This document shows positions 8,454-17,172 of a DNA stretch of 64,000 bases, piece after piece (position 1 is the stretch's first letter; each line of letters begins with the position of its first letter). The stretch covers positions 1,221,957 to 1,285,956 of the forward strand of contig CP058896.1 of the NCBI GenBank assembly GCA_013415865.1. Direction: 5' to 3'. Origin of the DNA: Methanomassiliicoccales archaeon (GTDB taxonomy: Archaea > Thermoplasmatota > Thermoplasmata > Methanomassiliicoccales > UBA472). The notes beneath the pieces are model-generated. The model saw only the letters and a list, made by a program, of their open reading frames with translations. It had not been told where the DNA came from and did no database searches. Made by a program: the position numbers and the translations under genes.

Positions 8454-8966
8454 TCACTTCAACTTGGCGCCACAGTCACTGCAGACAGCATCAAATGAGG
8501 AAACCGCGGCATTGCACCTTGGGCATCTTGGTATCCCCTCGATCCTTTCCCTCTTTACTGGTGCATCCTCTTTCCATTCTGCCCTTGCTTGTACCGGCGG
8601 GGGCTCGGGAAGGACCACTTCCTCGTCCTTCTTGTCCTCATCCTTTATAGGCCCAGGTTGTGATGAAGGTGCGTCCAACCTCTTTTCCTCTACAGTATCT
8701 GGAACCTTCTCGACCTTCGGTTCTTCCTTGAAAACATATTCAGGTTTACCGTAATCTGGCTTTGGTGGGAGCTCCCTCCCAGTGCTCTGGATCTTGTTCC
8801 TGAATACAAGATACAATCCGAGCCCCAGGACGCTCAGGGGTATGCAGAGAAGGGCCCAGGTCCCTTGTACCTTTTTTCGCCGGTCCATGTCCCAGTAGAC
8901 AAGCATCGATGATGCGATCCCAAGGATCAACCAGACGATCAACATAATTTTCCAATCAAAGCTCAT
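8454..8966 (-). CDS. Membrane-anchored protein with C-terminal zinc ribbon
   Basis: A 170-residue protein with three parts. Two hydrophobic helices at about residues 6-23 and 38-56 anchor it. A charged, Pro-rich linker (60-140; EVVLPEPPPVQ) follows. The C terminus is a zinc ribbon, CPRC and CSDCGAKLK. I do not recognise a named family. The arrangement suggests a membrane-tethered zinc ribbon on the cytoplasmic side. It lies 22 bases upstream of trmI on the same strand and is divergent from the secreted protein gene at 9119 across an AT-rich spacer. Confidence 0.75.
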   Translation of the reverse strand: MSFDWKIMLIVWLILGIASSMLVYWDMDRRKKVQGTWALLCIPLSVLGLGLYLVFRNKIQSTGRELPPKPDYGKPEYVFKEEPKVEKVPDTVEEKRLDAPSSQPGPIKDEDKKDEEVVLPEPPPVQARAEWKEDAPVKRERIEGIPRCPRCNAAVSSFDAVCSDCGAKLK

Positions 8967-9118
8967 CCCTATCCCAAATACCAGAACGCGGTATGGATAT
9001 TTAATTTTTTTATTTAATATTCAATATATATTACAACCTTTCAAAATACCAGCGCTTTTATTGCACTCGAATTAGAGCTGTACGGATTATAAATATTACC
9101 AGAACCAATGAGATAAAC
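8967..9118. promoter_or_regulatory. AT-rich divergent promoter spacer
   Basis: A 152-base spacer between divergent genes, much richer in A/T than its surroundings (runs TTTAATTTTTTTATTTAAT and CAATATATATTA). A box GATTATAAATATTA at about 9086-9099 stands some 25 bases before the ATG at 9119 and is the likely TATA box of the plus-strand gene. Several A/T runs could serve the minus-strand gene. No repeats or RNA structure were recognised. Confidence 0.4.
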
Positions 9119-10153
9119 ATGCTCGGAAGGCGGGGCCTGATATTCCTTGGAGCAATGGTCTCAGTGTTGATGCTCGCGCTCTCCTCCCTCCCCGCCACTG
9201 GGCATTCACCAGCGTTTCCCAGCAGCAACACTTCGATAGAAACGGCCTGGGAGGTTCATGACCCTTCCAAATCATGGGCGATATACACGACCTTGCCGGA
9301 AGGAAAAGCGCATTATTACAAGATGGACCTCCAAAAGGGGGACAGGATCCTGATCAACCTGATAATCCCCGTGAAGGAGCACGAAAGGGGGTTTCTTCCG
9401 GTGATGACCTTGATAGGTCCAGGCCTCACGGCGGGTCAGGCCCTGCCCTCCCTCATAGAGGTCCCTGATGGTCTCGGTCATGTCTACGTTCCCAGCGACC
9501 ATGATGGTGACCCTGAGTTCGAACCGTTCTCGCCAGGCACATACGTGAAGGTCTCCTCGTTGGACATGGATGCCCCAGAAGGTGGTACATATTATGTTGC
9601 CGTCTGGGAACATCCATCCAGCCCTGGGAAGGGGGGTAATTATGCCTTCCCTGTCGGGTTCAAGGAGTCGTTCACCTTTGAGGAGATCGTGCTCATCCCT
9701 TTCTCTCTGCTCAAGGTCTACGTCTGGGAAGGACAGGAGCAATCGCTCACGATGCTCCCCATGGTGGTCATGCTCATCTTAGGTTTCTTTGTGTTCCTTT
9801 GGAAAAGATATGAGCTGATTCCGCGGATGCGGATGTTGCATTATTCGGCATACTTCGCAGGTCTTCTCATCGCTGGGAGCGGTCTGGTCACGACCGTGCA
9901 GCTCATCAGGTCGGTCATGGAGGTCCCTATTGATGGCATGGTGCTCGTGACCTTGTCGATCATCTTCGTCCAGATCGGCATCGGGGTATATCTGGTCAGG
10001 TCTGGTTACACGGGCAAGAAGATGACCACGGCCGCCAGGGCCGTCATGTTCCTTATGGGCATCGTAGCCTTGTTGGCCTGGGCAGGTTACATCATAGGCC
10101 CAGCCATGGCGATGATAGGTTCCCTGTTGCCCGCTGAGAGGAGGGGCGGATGA
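9119..10153 (+). CDS. Secreted-domain membrane protein of unknown function
   Basis: A 344-residue protein with an N-terminal signal or anchor helix (about 7-27, ending near PATGHS), an extracellular domain to about residue 215, and four hydrophobic helices in the C-terminal third (about 220-235, 247-265, 277-295, 308-330). The outer domain has the features of a PPC-like or jelly-roll domain: SWAIYTTLPEGKAHYYKMDL, KGDRILINL and GTYYVAVWEHPSS. I do not recognise a family. A small two-helix membrane protein follows on the same strand and may act with it. Confidence 0.7.
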   Translation: MLGRRGLIFLGAMVSVLMLALSSLPATGHSPAFPSSNTSIETAWEVHDPSKSWAIYTTLPEGKAHYYKMDLQKGDRILINLIIPVKEHERGFLPVMTLIGPGLTAGQALPSLIEVPDGLGHVYVPSDHDGDPEFEPFSPGTYVKVSSLDMDAPEGGTYYVAVWEHPSSPGKGGNYAFPVGFKESFTFEEIVLIPFSLLKVYVWEGQEQSLTMLPMVVMLILGFFVFLWKRYELIPRMRMLHYSAYFAGLLIAGSGLVTTVQLIRSVMEVPIDGMVLVTLSIIFVQIGIGVYLVRSGYTGKKMTTAARAVMFLMGIVALLAWAGYIIGPAMAMIGSLLPAERRGG

Positions 10154-10223
10154 GACCGCGAAATATGACCAGGTGTTCCCTAGCTCATAAGCTATTAATA
10201 TGCTCTCAACATTTTGCGGCACG

Positions 10224-10445
10224 ATGGTAAAGCTCAAGCTGAACGTCCTGACGATATTCTCCCTATTGCTGATAGTGGCAGCAGTGGTGTTCTACATCCT
10301 TTGGGGGATATATTACGAAGGGTGGAACATGTTTGCGAAGGAGTATATCGGCGTCTATGCCATCACCATGGTGCTTCTTCTCTTTGGCATATTCGGGCTT
10401 CTGCTCGTCAAGAAAAAAGAGGAGCAGTCCTCAAGCAAGAAATGA
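10224..10445 (+). CDS. Small two-helix membrane protein
   Basis: A 73-residue protein beginning VKLKLNVLTIFSLLLIV, with helices at about 7-24 and 40-60 and a charged tail (VKKKEEQSSSKK). An ATG eight codons earlier (10200) exists, but a TATA-like CTATTAATATG at 10190-10201 predicts transcription start close to 10224, so the shorter, near-leaderless form is preferred. No family recognised. The strong membrane topology and clean promoter spacing support a real gene. Confidence 0.65.
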   Translation: MVKLKLNVLTIFSLLLIVAAVVFYILWGIYYEGWNMFAKEYIGVYAITMVLLLFGIFGLLLVKKKEEQSSSKK

Positions 10446-10512
10446 GCCATCCCTTATTTCCTGAACATTTTTGAAATTATGGATGAAACGTCGAGGACGA
10501 CCAATCTTCGGC

Positions 10513-11910
10513 TCACATCGCCCTGGCAGCATAGGCCACGGTTGACGTTTCCTTGCCACAATGGATGCATCTGCCATGGAACTCCTCCCTGATGTAAGGA
10601 GTGCCCAGCAACTTCAGGTCGGTCTTTTCCTCAAAGGCGTGCCCGCATTCCGCGCCTCCACACCATCCGAACCTTACGACCTTGCTGGGTATGGAGTCCA
10701 TGTTCTCAATGGTCTGGATCCTCGCGAACATCTTCTCCCTTGCGCCGGAGTCCATCTGCTCGCTGATGCCCCCTAGCATCATAAGGACCTGTCCGGCCAC
10801 ATCCTTCCGGTCGAACACCCCCTTCTTACCGTCCAGACGGACAGTGTAAGAGACCTTTCCAGATTCTATGTCCCTCATGCCCAGCTCTAATCTCAAGGGG
10901 ACCCCTTTGATCTCCCATTTGTAGAATTTGCTGCCGGGCCTTTCATCACTGTCGTCCATGATGACCCTTGCACCGGCCGCTGCGAGCTCCTCTTTGAGCT
11001 TCCGGGCCTCGGCCATGACCTCTTCGACCTTGCCCTTTGCAAGGATCGGGACGATCACGACCTGGAACGGCGCTATGTCAGGAGGGAGGACAAGCCCTCT
11101 GTCGTCACCATGGACCCCTACGACCGCCCCAAGCAGCCTCTCGCTCATCCCGAAGGTGGTCTGATGACAATATCTCATGCTCCCATCGACCGCCTCGTAA
11201 TGTATATCATACGGTCTCGAGAAGTTCTCTTTATAATGATGGATGGAACCGAGCTGGAGGCTCTTTCCCTCCGGCATCAGCGTGTCGACCCCGACAGTAT
11301 AGAACGCCCCAGGGAACTTGTCCCAGTCAGTGCGTTTCAGAAGGAGATATGGTAGACAGAGCCTCCTCATGACGTTCTTCAAGATCAGGAAATCCTCCTC
11401 GATCTGACGCTGTGCGTCATCGTAGTCAACGTGGCATGTATGGGATTCGAAGAAGTGGATCTCCCTAACCCTTATGAACGCCCTGGTCATCTTTGTCTCA
11501 TACCTGAAGGTGTTTACTATCTGGTACACCTTCAAAGGAAGGTCTGAGTGAGAACGTATCCAGAGCGCGAAGATCGGGTACATGGCGGTCTCGGACGTCG
11601 GTCTTAGCAAAAGGCGGACATCAAGCTCATTGAGGCCCGCATGGGTGACCCAATAGACCTCGGCATCGAACCCCTTGATATGTTCCTTCTCCTTTTGAAA
11701 CTCGGTCTCTGGGATAAGAAGTGGGAAATTGACCTCGTCGTGCCCCGTCGCGTCACATTCCTGCCTGATGTAGGTGTCGATATGGCGCATGATCTTCCAG
11801 CCATAGGGCGTCCAGACGTTCATGCCTTTGATGGGATATCGCTTGTCTGTCAGGTTCGCCAGGTCAACGATCTCATTGTACCATTCGCTGAAGTCTTCCT
11901 CTTTCTTCAT
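10513..11910 (-). CDS. proS: Prolyl-tRNA synthetase, archaeal/eukaryotic type
   Basis: A class II aminoacyl-tRNA synthetase of 465 residues without the bacterial editing insert, as in archaea and eukaryotes. Visible signatures: motif 2 FRYETKMTRAFIRVREI, LLLRPTSETAMYPIFALWIR, and a C-terminal zinc site made by CGGAECG and CIHCGKE just before the end. It charges tRNA-Pro. The ATG at 11910 is preferred because GGTG stands six bases before it; a GTG three codons earlier is possible. A box CTTTAAATTG upstream (minus strand, about 11950) suits its promoter. No coupled neighbour. Confidence 0.97.
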   Translation of the reverse strand: MKKEEDFSEWYNEIVDLANLTDKRYPIKGMNVWTPYGWKIMRHIDTYIRQECDATGHDEVNFPLLIPETEFQKEKEHIKGFDAEVYWVTHAGLNELDVRLLLRPTSETAMYPIFALWIRSHSDLPLKVYQIVNTFRYETKMTRAFIRVREIHFFESHTCHVDYDDAQRQIEEDFLILKNVMRRLCLPYLLLKRTDWDKFPGAFYTVGVDTLMPEGKSLQLGSIHHYKENFSRPYDIHYEAVDGSMRYCHQTTFGMSERLLGAVVGVHGDDRGLVLPPDIAPFQVVIVPILAKGKVEEVMAEARKLKEELAAAGARVIMDDSDERPGSKFYKWEIKGVPLRLELGMRDIESGKVSYTVRLDGKKGVFDRKDVAGQVLMMLGGISEQMDSGAREKMFARIQTIENMDSIPSKVVRFGWCGGAECGHAFEEKTDLKLLGTPYIREEFHGRCIHCGKETSTVAYAARAM

Positions 11911-12136
11911 CTCGGGCACCTATCGGTCAGGTTCGGAACGGTATTTTCAATTTAAAGGTTTTTAATGACCTCCCCCAGCCATCCCTTCGTGCATGAAAGA
12001 TTACAACAGATAAGAATTTATGACCAGCTTTTGCAAATGACGGCTCAAAACGAACCGCCATCAGCACCGTCGTGGCACTCAGGCGACCAAGTTTTTCCCA
12101 AGGGGGCATACATGGTCTTTTTAACGGTATCCAGTC

Positions 12137-12985
12137 TCAAATGGCCTTTGCGATCTCAGGCGCAACGGATACGACAGACACCTCGCTCTCCAGGGTATTG
12201 GCGCACACTATCACATCGCAATACTTTCTCAGTCTGTCGAGGCCGCCGCCGATGAAGAGACCATGTGTGCACGCAGCGAACACAGACCTCGCGCCCGCCT
12301 TCTTCAGTTCCTCTGTGGCGGCAGCGATGGTGCCTCCAGTGGATATGATGTCGTCGACGATCAGGACCTTCTTGTTCTTTGCATCGATGTTCTTAGGGCT
12401 CATATGGACCTGGGTGCCGCTCAATCTGGTCTTGATGAGATAGTCCCATTCACATCCCAATACCTCGGCCACCATCCCCGCCCTCTTGAGAGCCCCCTCG
12501 TCAGGAGCGAGTACCAGGTCGATCCCCGACTCCTTGAAATAACGGCCGATGGCAGGTGCTGCGTACACATTTGCGACCTCGGCCTCGTCGAACCAGTCCA
12601 TTATGTTGATGTTGTGGATATCAACGAGGATGACCTTGTCGGAATTCAGCTGGATATGGTCGACCATGACCTTGGCGCTCAACGGTTCTCCCTTGTTGAA
12701 CCTCTCATCCTGCCGGGCATAGCCGAAGTATGGGATGACGTTTGTGACCTTCTTTGCCCCCAACGATATCGCGGCGTCCTGCAAGAGGAAAAGCTCCACC
12801 AGGTTCGTGTCGGGGTAGGAGTTCTGAACGATCACCACCTCATCATCGATGGACTCTTTGTTCAATCGGAGATAGCATTCCCCATCTGGAAAGCGCTTGA
12901 CCCCGGCCGGGACATACTCAGCGTTCAAAACCTGTGCCAGATCCTGAGCGAGCCTGCTAGATGCAGAGCCACCGATGACCAACAT
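12137..12985 (-). CDS. prs: Ribose-phosphate pyrophosphokinase (PRPP synthetase)
   Basis: A 282-residue protein with two phosphoribosyltransferase-like domains. IGGSASSRLAQDLA and RFPDGECYLRL open it; YFGYARQDERF is the ATP-binding loop; LVDIHNINIMDWF and the PRPP loop KVLIVDDIISTGGTI follow. It makes PRPP from ribose 5-phosphate and ATP, feeding the purine genes at 3.5-7 kb and nucleotide salvage. The ATG at 12985 was chosen: homologues begin with this VIGG segment, and the minus strand carries a TTTAAAAGTATTAATC promoter-like run just upstream (13000-13016), so a longer start would fall ahead of it. Confidence 0.95.
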   Translation of the reverse strand: MLVIGGSASSRLAQDLAQVLNAEYVPAGVKRFPDGECYLRLNKESIDDEVVIVQNSYPDTNLVELFLLQDAAISLGAKKVTNVIPYFGYARQDERFNKGEPLSAKVMVDHIQLNSDKVILVDIHNINIMDWFDEAEVANVYAAPAIGRYFKESGIDLVLAPDEGALKRAGMVAEVLGCEWDYLIKTRLSGTQVHMSPKNIDAKNKKVLIVDDIISTGGTIAAATEELKKAGARSVFAACTHGLFIGGGLDRLRKYCDVIVCANTLESEVSVVSVAPEIAKAI

Positions 12986-13128
12986 GTCATTCCAGATGAC
13001 GATTAATACTTTTAATGGATTCGTTCTCGATGCACCCCATCGAGCGAGCACGGATATTCAAGCCGTGCCCGACGTCCTGACCAGGAAACTATTTTATTGT
13101 CCCCCATTTATATAGGGCCGGGATCGGG

Positions 13129-14793
13129 ATGCAAACCAATTCGGATTTCATCGGTTCGGGCAGTCGGAGCGAGGACAAGGAACTGGAGGAGGACGCGCTC
13201 GTGAACGAGCCGGAGATGGATGATGCAGGGGATGATGACCCCGTCGAGGCCGAGCCAACGGTCCACCCCTCTGAGCTCGCGATGCCCAAGCCCAAGGCCA
13301 GGTCCGACCATGTCATTCATGACGAGAAATATGGGGACCTGGAAGGCGTCGGCATCATATATGGCACTGTCGGAACCGCGGATTTCCATTGCCGCCTCAT
13401 CGGTGACATCGAGAAGATGGAATATGTGATGGTGAAGCATCAACATGATGGATGGACGTTAGGCCAGATAGTCGACATAGAGAGAAAGACAGACCTCACG
13501 GTGGAGAAGGCCAAGAAACTGTCCGATGGGTGTGCAGTCGATATCGATGAGATCGTGATCGCAAAGGTGGATGTCGTCGGGTTCAGGGACGACAGGAACA
13601 TCCTCCAGGTCCCTAGGACACCTTTCAAGGCAGGGGACATGGTGTTCCGTGCAAAGGACCAGCTCATCAAAGAGGTCATAGGGCTCAAGGAGCACACGGA
13701 GACCGGCGCCTATCTCGGCCTTCTGTTCGGCCATGATATCCGTGTGGAGGTCGACATCAATTCGATGGTACAGAAGCACGTCTGCATCCTTGCTAAGACG
13801 GGGGGAGGCAAGAGCTTCCTCTGCGGGGACCTCATCGAGGAGCTGATGAAGCATGACGTCACAGTGCTGGTCATCGACCCCCATGGTGAATACGGGTCCA
13901 TGAGGGAGCCTGGGACAAGGCCTAAAGGGGCAAGGGACTTCAAAATAGAGCCGCGCGGTTTCGATGATAAGATAATAGAGTTCGCAACGGACATCACGGC
14001 GAACCCTAAGGCAAAGCCTCTGAAGTTCACACTTGCCAATATCGAGGCCAGGGACCTGCTCGCCCTGACCCAGATCAAGAACGGCAAGACCTTCCTTACC
14101 GCTCTCAGGAAGGCCATAGACTCGGTCAAATCAGTAAAAAAGGACTATGGCCTGAAGGACATAATAGCAATGCTGGAGGCGGACGAGGACGCCAACAACA
14201 ATTCGCTCATAGCGGAGCTGGAATATCTCAATGAGGTCAACATCTTCGCACCTCAGGGAACCAGGATAGACGAGCTGGTACAGAAGGGGAAGATGACCAT
14301 CATCAATCTGAGGGGCACCCCGCCAGACATAGCTGAGCTCATAGTGAACCGCCTCGCCACCGCTCTGTTCGAGCTCCGAAAGCTCGGGAAGGTGCCTCCG
14401 ATGATGCTCGTGTGCGAGGAGGCCCACAATTGGTGCCCTCAACAGGGGCTGTCGGCCTCCAGCAAGATCCTCAGGACGATAGCCGCGGAGGGCCGCAAGT
14501 TCGGGCTTGGCCTCACCATCATCAGCCAAAGGGCGGCCAAGATCGATAAGAACGTTTTAAGCCAGTGCAATACGCAGATGATATTGAAGGTCACGAACCC
14601 TAACGACCTGAAGGCGATAACGAACTCGCTCGAGGGGATAGCCGAGGGCATGGACGAGGAGATCCAACGTCTTCCGATCGGGGTCGCATTGATCGTAGGG
14701 GGGAATATCCAGAACCCTCTGTTCATAGAGGTCCGTCCGAGGGAGTCAAGACATGGCGGAGAGAGCGTGGAGATAATCCCCACCAAGAGGTAG
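13129..14793 (+). CDS. herA: HerA-type DNA translocase/helicase
   Basis: A 554-residue FtsK/HerA-family ATPase. A HAS-barrel (about 70-200) precedes the ATPase core: Walker A AKTGGGKSFLCG near 223-234, VLVIDPHGEYG, Walker B MMLVCEEAHNW near 425, and the sensor/arginine segment IISQRAAKID. HerA works with the nuclease NurA in double-strand break resection; no nurA gene is in the window. The first 60 residues are unusually acidic and low in complexity (EDKELEEDALV, DDAGDDDPVEAEP). A TATA-like ATTTATATAGG lies at 13107-13117 and a second at 13087-13096. It ends with TAG and the DUF357 gene begins two bases later. Confidence 0.93.
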   Translation: MQTNSDFIGSGSRSEDKELEEDALVNEPEMDDAGDDDPVEAEPTVHPSELAMPKPKARSDHVIHDEKYGDLEGVGIIYGTVGTADFHCRLIGDIEKMEYVMVKHQHDGWTLGQIVDIERKTDLTVEKAKKLSDGCAVDIDEIVIAKVDVVGFRDDRNILQVPRTPFKAGDMVFRAKDQLIKEVIGLKEHTETGAYLGLLFGHDIRVEVDINSMVQKHVCILAKTGGGKSFLCGDLIEELMKHDVTVLVIDPHGEYGSMREPGTRPKGARDFKIEPRGFDDKIIEFATDITANPKAKPLKFTLANIEARDLLALTQIKNGKTFLTALRKAIDSVKSVKKDYGLKDIIAMLEADEDANNNSLIAELEYLNEVNIFAPQGTRIDELVQKGKMTIINLRGTPPDIAELIVNRLATALFELRKLGKVPPMMLVCEEAHNWCPQQGLSASSKILRTIAAEGRKFGLGLTIISQRAAKIDKNVLSQCNTQMILKVTNPNDLKAITNSLEGIAEGMDEEIQRLPIGVALIVGGNIQNPLFIEVRPRESRHGGESVEIIPTKR

Positions 14794-14794
14794 C

Positions 14795-15091
14795 ATGAAG
14801 CGTGACCAGATCACTGAGGAGCATCTTGCGAGGTACCTTGAGATAACGCAAAGGGCATTGGATAAAGTAGTCATCGCCGCCCCCCCGCGCTCCTTCAACC
14901 GCCGCCTGGCAGAGAGCTTTCTACAGATGGCCCAAACATACTACAAAGACGCATTGCACTTCAAGGAAGAAGGGGACCTGGTCAATGCCTTCGCCTGCGT
15001 CAATTATGCCCACGGATGGCTCGACTGCGGCGCACGGATCGGGATATTCGATGTCGGGCAGGACGACCAGCTGTTCACACTATATGAATGA
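14795..15091 (+). CDS. DUF357 family protein
   Basis: A 98-residue helical protein. The segment AESFLQMAQTYYKDALHF, followed by GDLVNAFACVNYAHGWLDCG and GIFDV, is the DUF357 pattern, a small archaeal family of unknown function with a helical-hairpin fold. It starts one base after the herA stop, so it is very likely cotranslated with HerA. That linkage suggests a DNA-related role, but the family itself gives no mechanism. It ends directly against the convergent pantoate kinase gene. Confidence 0.88.
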   Translation: MKRDQITEEHLARYLEITQRALDKVVIAAPPRSFNRRLAESFLQMAQTYYKDALHFKEEGDLVNAFACVNYAHGWLDCGARIGIFDVGQDDQLFTLYE

Positions 15092-15955
15092 TCAAAGAAG
15101 ACGGGGGCCCTTTTCGTCAACGCTCGTCCTGAAGACCGGGCCAAGCTTTGCCAGCCTTTCGTACAGGCCGATGAGGTCAGGCCCTGTTGCGAAGACCGAG
15201 TTCCCTACCATGCACATCGCGACCCGCTCGTCGTCCTTCACCGAGCTGAACGCCCTCCTGACATTCCCTGTGATGAGCCCAGACCTCTCAGAGAATTCAC
15301 GGGAGAGCTCGAAGAGCTCCTCTATCCCAGGACCCTTTCCGAAACGTTCGATGCAGTCCGCCCCGGCGATGTTGATCATCCTTGCCTTCTGATCGTCCAA
15401 GATGACGTCCGCCGTTTCGATCCTCGGTCCGACCACGCAGAGCAACAGGTCGAAATGACCGTCGAGACGTAGGACCTCCCCATATGGTTGGAGCCCCTCC
15501 TTCCTCCTGAACTCCACCCCACCACATCTTATGGCAGCGATGTCGCCAAGCCCTGTGCCGTTGGCGATCTCGGCCTCATGAACGGCCCTGTAGGCGGCAT
15601 CCTCATCCTTCCCCAACAGCTCTGAAACGGCCAATGCCGCTGATAGCGCGCCGGCGGCGCTCATGCCGAACCCCTGCGAGATCGGAAGAGCAAGGTTCGT
15701 CCAGACCTTTGCCGTCATGCCCTCTCCCGCCAGGAGCGAACCGACCGCCTGTTCCGTGACCCTCGCCCTGACCCTTTCCCCATTGATGATGACCTCCGCC
15801 CCCTCCCTGCCCTTCTCGATCAAGACCCTGCTCTCCGCCCCGAGCGCGATAGAGAGGCCGGCCCCCCTCGACCCAGTCGACAGAGGGTCCTCATGCCTGA
15901 ATATCTGAAAGAACCCTGTGATATGGCCGGGGCAGAAGGCCCTCGCAACCCTCAT
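15092..15955 (-). CDS. Pantoate kinase (archaeal CoA pathway)
   Basis: A GHMP-family kinase of 287 residues. It begins RVARAFCPGHITGFFQI, has the GHMP ATP loop LPISQGFGMSAAGALSAALA near 105-125 and the C-terminal MVGNSVFATGP. This N-terminal pattern is that of archaeal pantoate kinase (PoK), which with phosphopantothenate synthetase replaces bacterial PanC/PanK. The ATG at 15955 overlaps the coaBC stop as ATGA, which decides the start: the open frame extends 83 codons further but inside coaBC. Its neighbour coaBC carries out the later steps, supporting the assignment. Phosphopantothenate synthetase is not in the window. Confidence 0.92.
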   Translation of the reverse strand: MRVARAFCPGHITGFFQIFRHEDPLSTGSRGAGLSIALGAESRVLIEKGREGAEVIINGERVRARVTEQAVGSLLAGEGMTAKVWTNLALPISQGFGMSAAGALSAALAVSELLGKDEDAAYRAVHEAEIANGTGLGDIAAIRCGGVEFRRKEGLQPYGEVLRLDGHFDLLLCVVGPRIETADVILDDQKARMINIAGADCIERFGKGPGIEELFELSREFSERSGLITGNVRRAFSSVKDDERVAMCMVGNSVFATGPDLIGLYERLAKLGPVFRTSVDEKGPRLL

Positions 15956-17148
15956 AGCAAACGCCTGGCCAGGTCCAAGATCTGTCTTGCGACCGAAGAT
16001 TTGGTGCCCTCGATCGGTGTCACGGCCCCATCCTTCTCGACGTACATGACCTTCGTAAACCCTGGACCGACGTCCGAAAGGTCGTTCGCGACCATGGCAT
16101 CGGCGCCGCTCCTCAAGCAACGGTCCGTGGCTATTTTTGCCAGATCCGCCTCTCCTGCTCCGGACTCGGCCTTGAAGCCGATGACCTTGGTGCCACTTGC
16201 ACACAGAAGTGGCAGGACCTTGGGAAGGGGCCTCAGCTCAAGTCTCATCGCCCCTTTATCGGAAGGGACTTTCCCCTTCTTCTTCACTGGACCGTAGTCC
16301 GAAAGGGCCGCGGGGACAATGACCAGGTCATGGTCCACCTGGTCGACCATCTTCACCAGGTCCTCGACGGTCCTGAACCTCTTGACGTTCAGGAAGCTGG
16401 GGAGCGGCACCGAACACCTCCCCATCCAAAGCTCCACGGTGGCACCCTTTTCATAAGCGGCCTTGGCGAGCTCTACCGCCGTCTCGCCGGTCCCTCTGTT
16501 GGAGATGAGCCTCATGTCGTCTATCATCTCTTCCGACGAGCCTCCGATTACCAGCACCCTCTTGCCCTTGTATGTATGGTCGCCAAGGACCCTGATCACC
16601 GCCTCAACGATGTGCTCTTTGTCGGCGATCTTGGCCTTTCCGCCCTCGAACCTTGGCCCTACGAACCTGATGCCAGCGTCCCTCAGGATGCCGATGTTCT
16701 TCTTCACGAACGGGTTGTCGTACATCGAGGCGTGCATTGCTGGCGCGATAAGGACCGGGACCTTGGAGCCTATCGCTACGGTCGCCATCGTTGTGACCGT
16801 AGTGTCATCGATGCCGCAAGCGATCTTTGATATGGTGTTCGCAGTGCACGGTGCTATGAGCAATAGGTCCGCCCTGTCGGGCGAATCGCCGAACAGGTCG
16901 ACATGCTGAACCCTTCCATCGATCTCAGTGACCACCGGCCGTCCCGTGGCGAACTCCATGGACCAGGGGGTGAGGATCTTCAAGGCCTCGGACGTCATCA
17001 CCGCCTGGACCTCGGCACCATGACGTATGAGCTCCCTCGCCAGCTCGACGCATTCGATGGCAGCTATGGAACCGGTAATACCAAGTACGATCTTTTTTCC
17101 CTTTAGCTTCAGGTCCTTTGCCCCATAGATCGCCTGGGAAGGGTGCAT
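15952..17148 (-). CDS. coaBC: Bifunctional phosphopantothenoylcysteine decarboxylase/synthetase CoaBC
   Basis: A 398-residue fusion. The N-terminal flavoprotein CoaC half has ITGSIAAIECVELARELIRHG, the LIAPCTANTISKIACGIDD loop with its substrate-binding residues and the APAMHASMYDNP motif. The C-terminal CoaB half has VIGGSSEEMIDDMRLISNRG, the PAALSDYGP segment and VIGFKAE. The protein joins cysteine to phosphopantothenate and decarboxylates it to phosphopantetheine. The ATG at 17148 gives HPSQAIYG, as in archaeal homologues; a TTG three codons earlier is less likely. Coupled by ATGA to the pantoate kinase gene downstream. Confidence 0.96.
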   Translation of the reverse strand: MHPSQAIYGAKDLKLKGKKIVLGITGSIAAIECVELARELIRHGAEVQAVMTSEALKILTPWSMEFATGRPVVTEIDGRVQHVDLFGDSPDRADLLLIAPCTANTISKIACGIDDTTVTTMATVAIGSKVPVLIAPAMHASMYDNPFVKKNIGILRDAGIRFVGPRFEGGKAKIADKEHIVEAVIRVLGDHTYKGKRVLVIGGSSEEMIDDMRLISNRGTGETAVELAKAAYEKGATVELWMGRCSVPLPSFLNVKRFRTVEDLVKMVDQVDHDLVIVPAALSDYGPVKKKGKVPSDKGAMRLELRPLPKVLPLLCASGTKVIGFKAESGAGEADLAKIATDRCLRSGADAMVANDLSDVGPGFTKVMYVEKDGAVTPIEGTKSSVARQILDLARRLL

Positions 17149-17172
17149 GTCTCTCAATCCTTGCCCCTTGAC

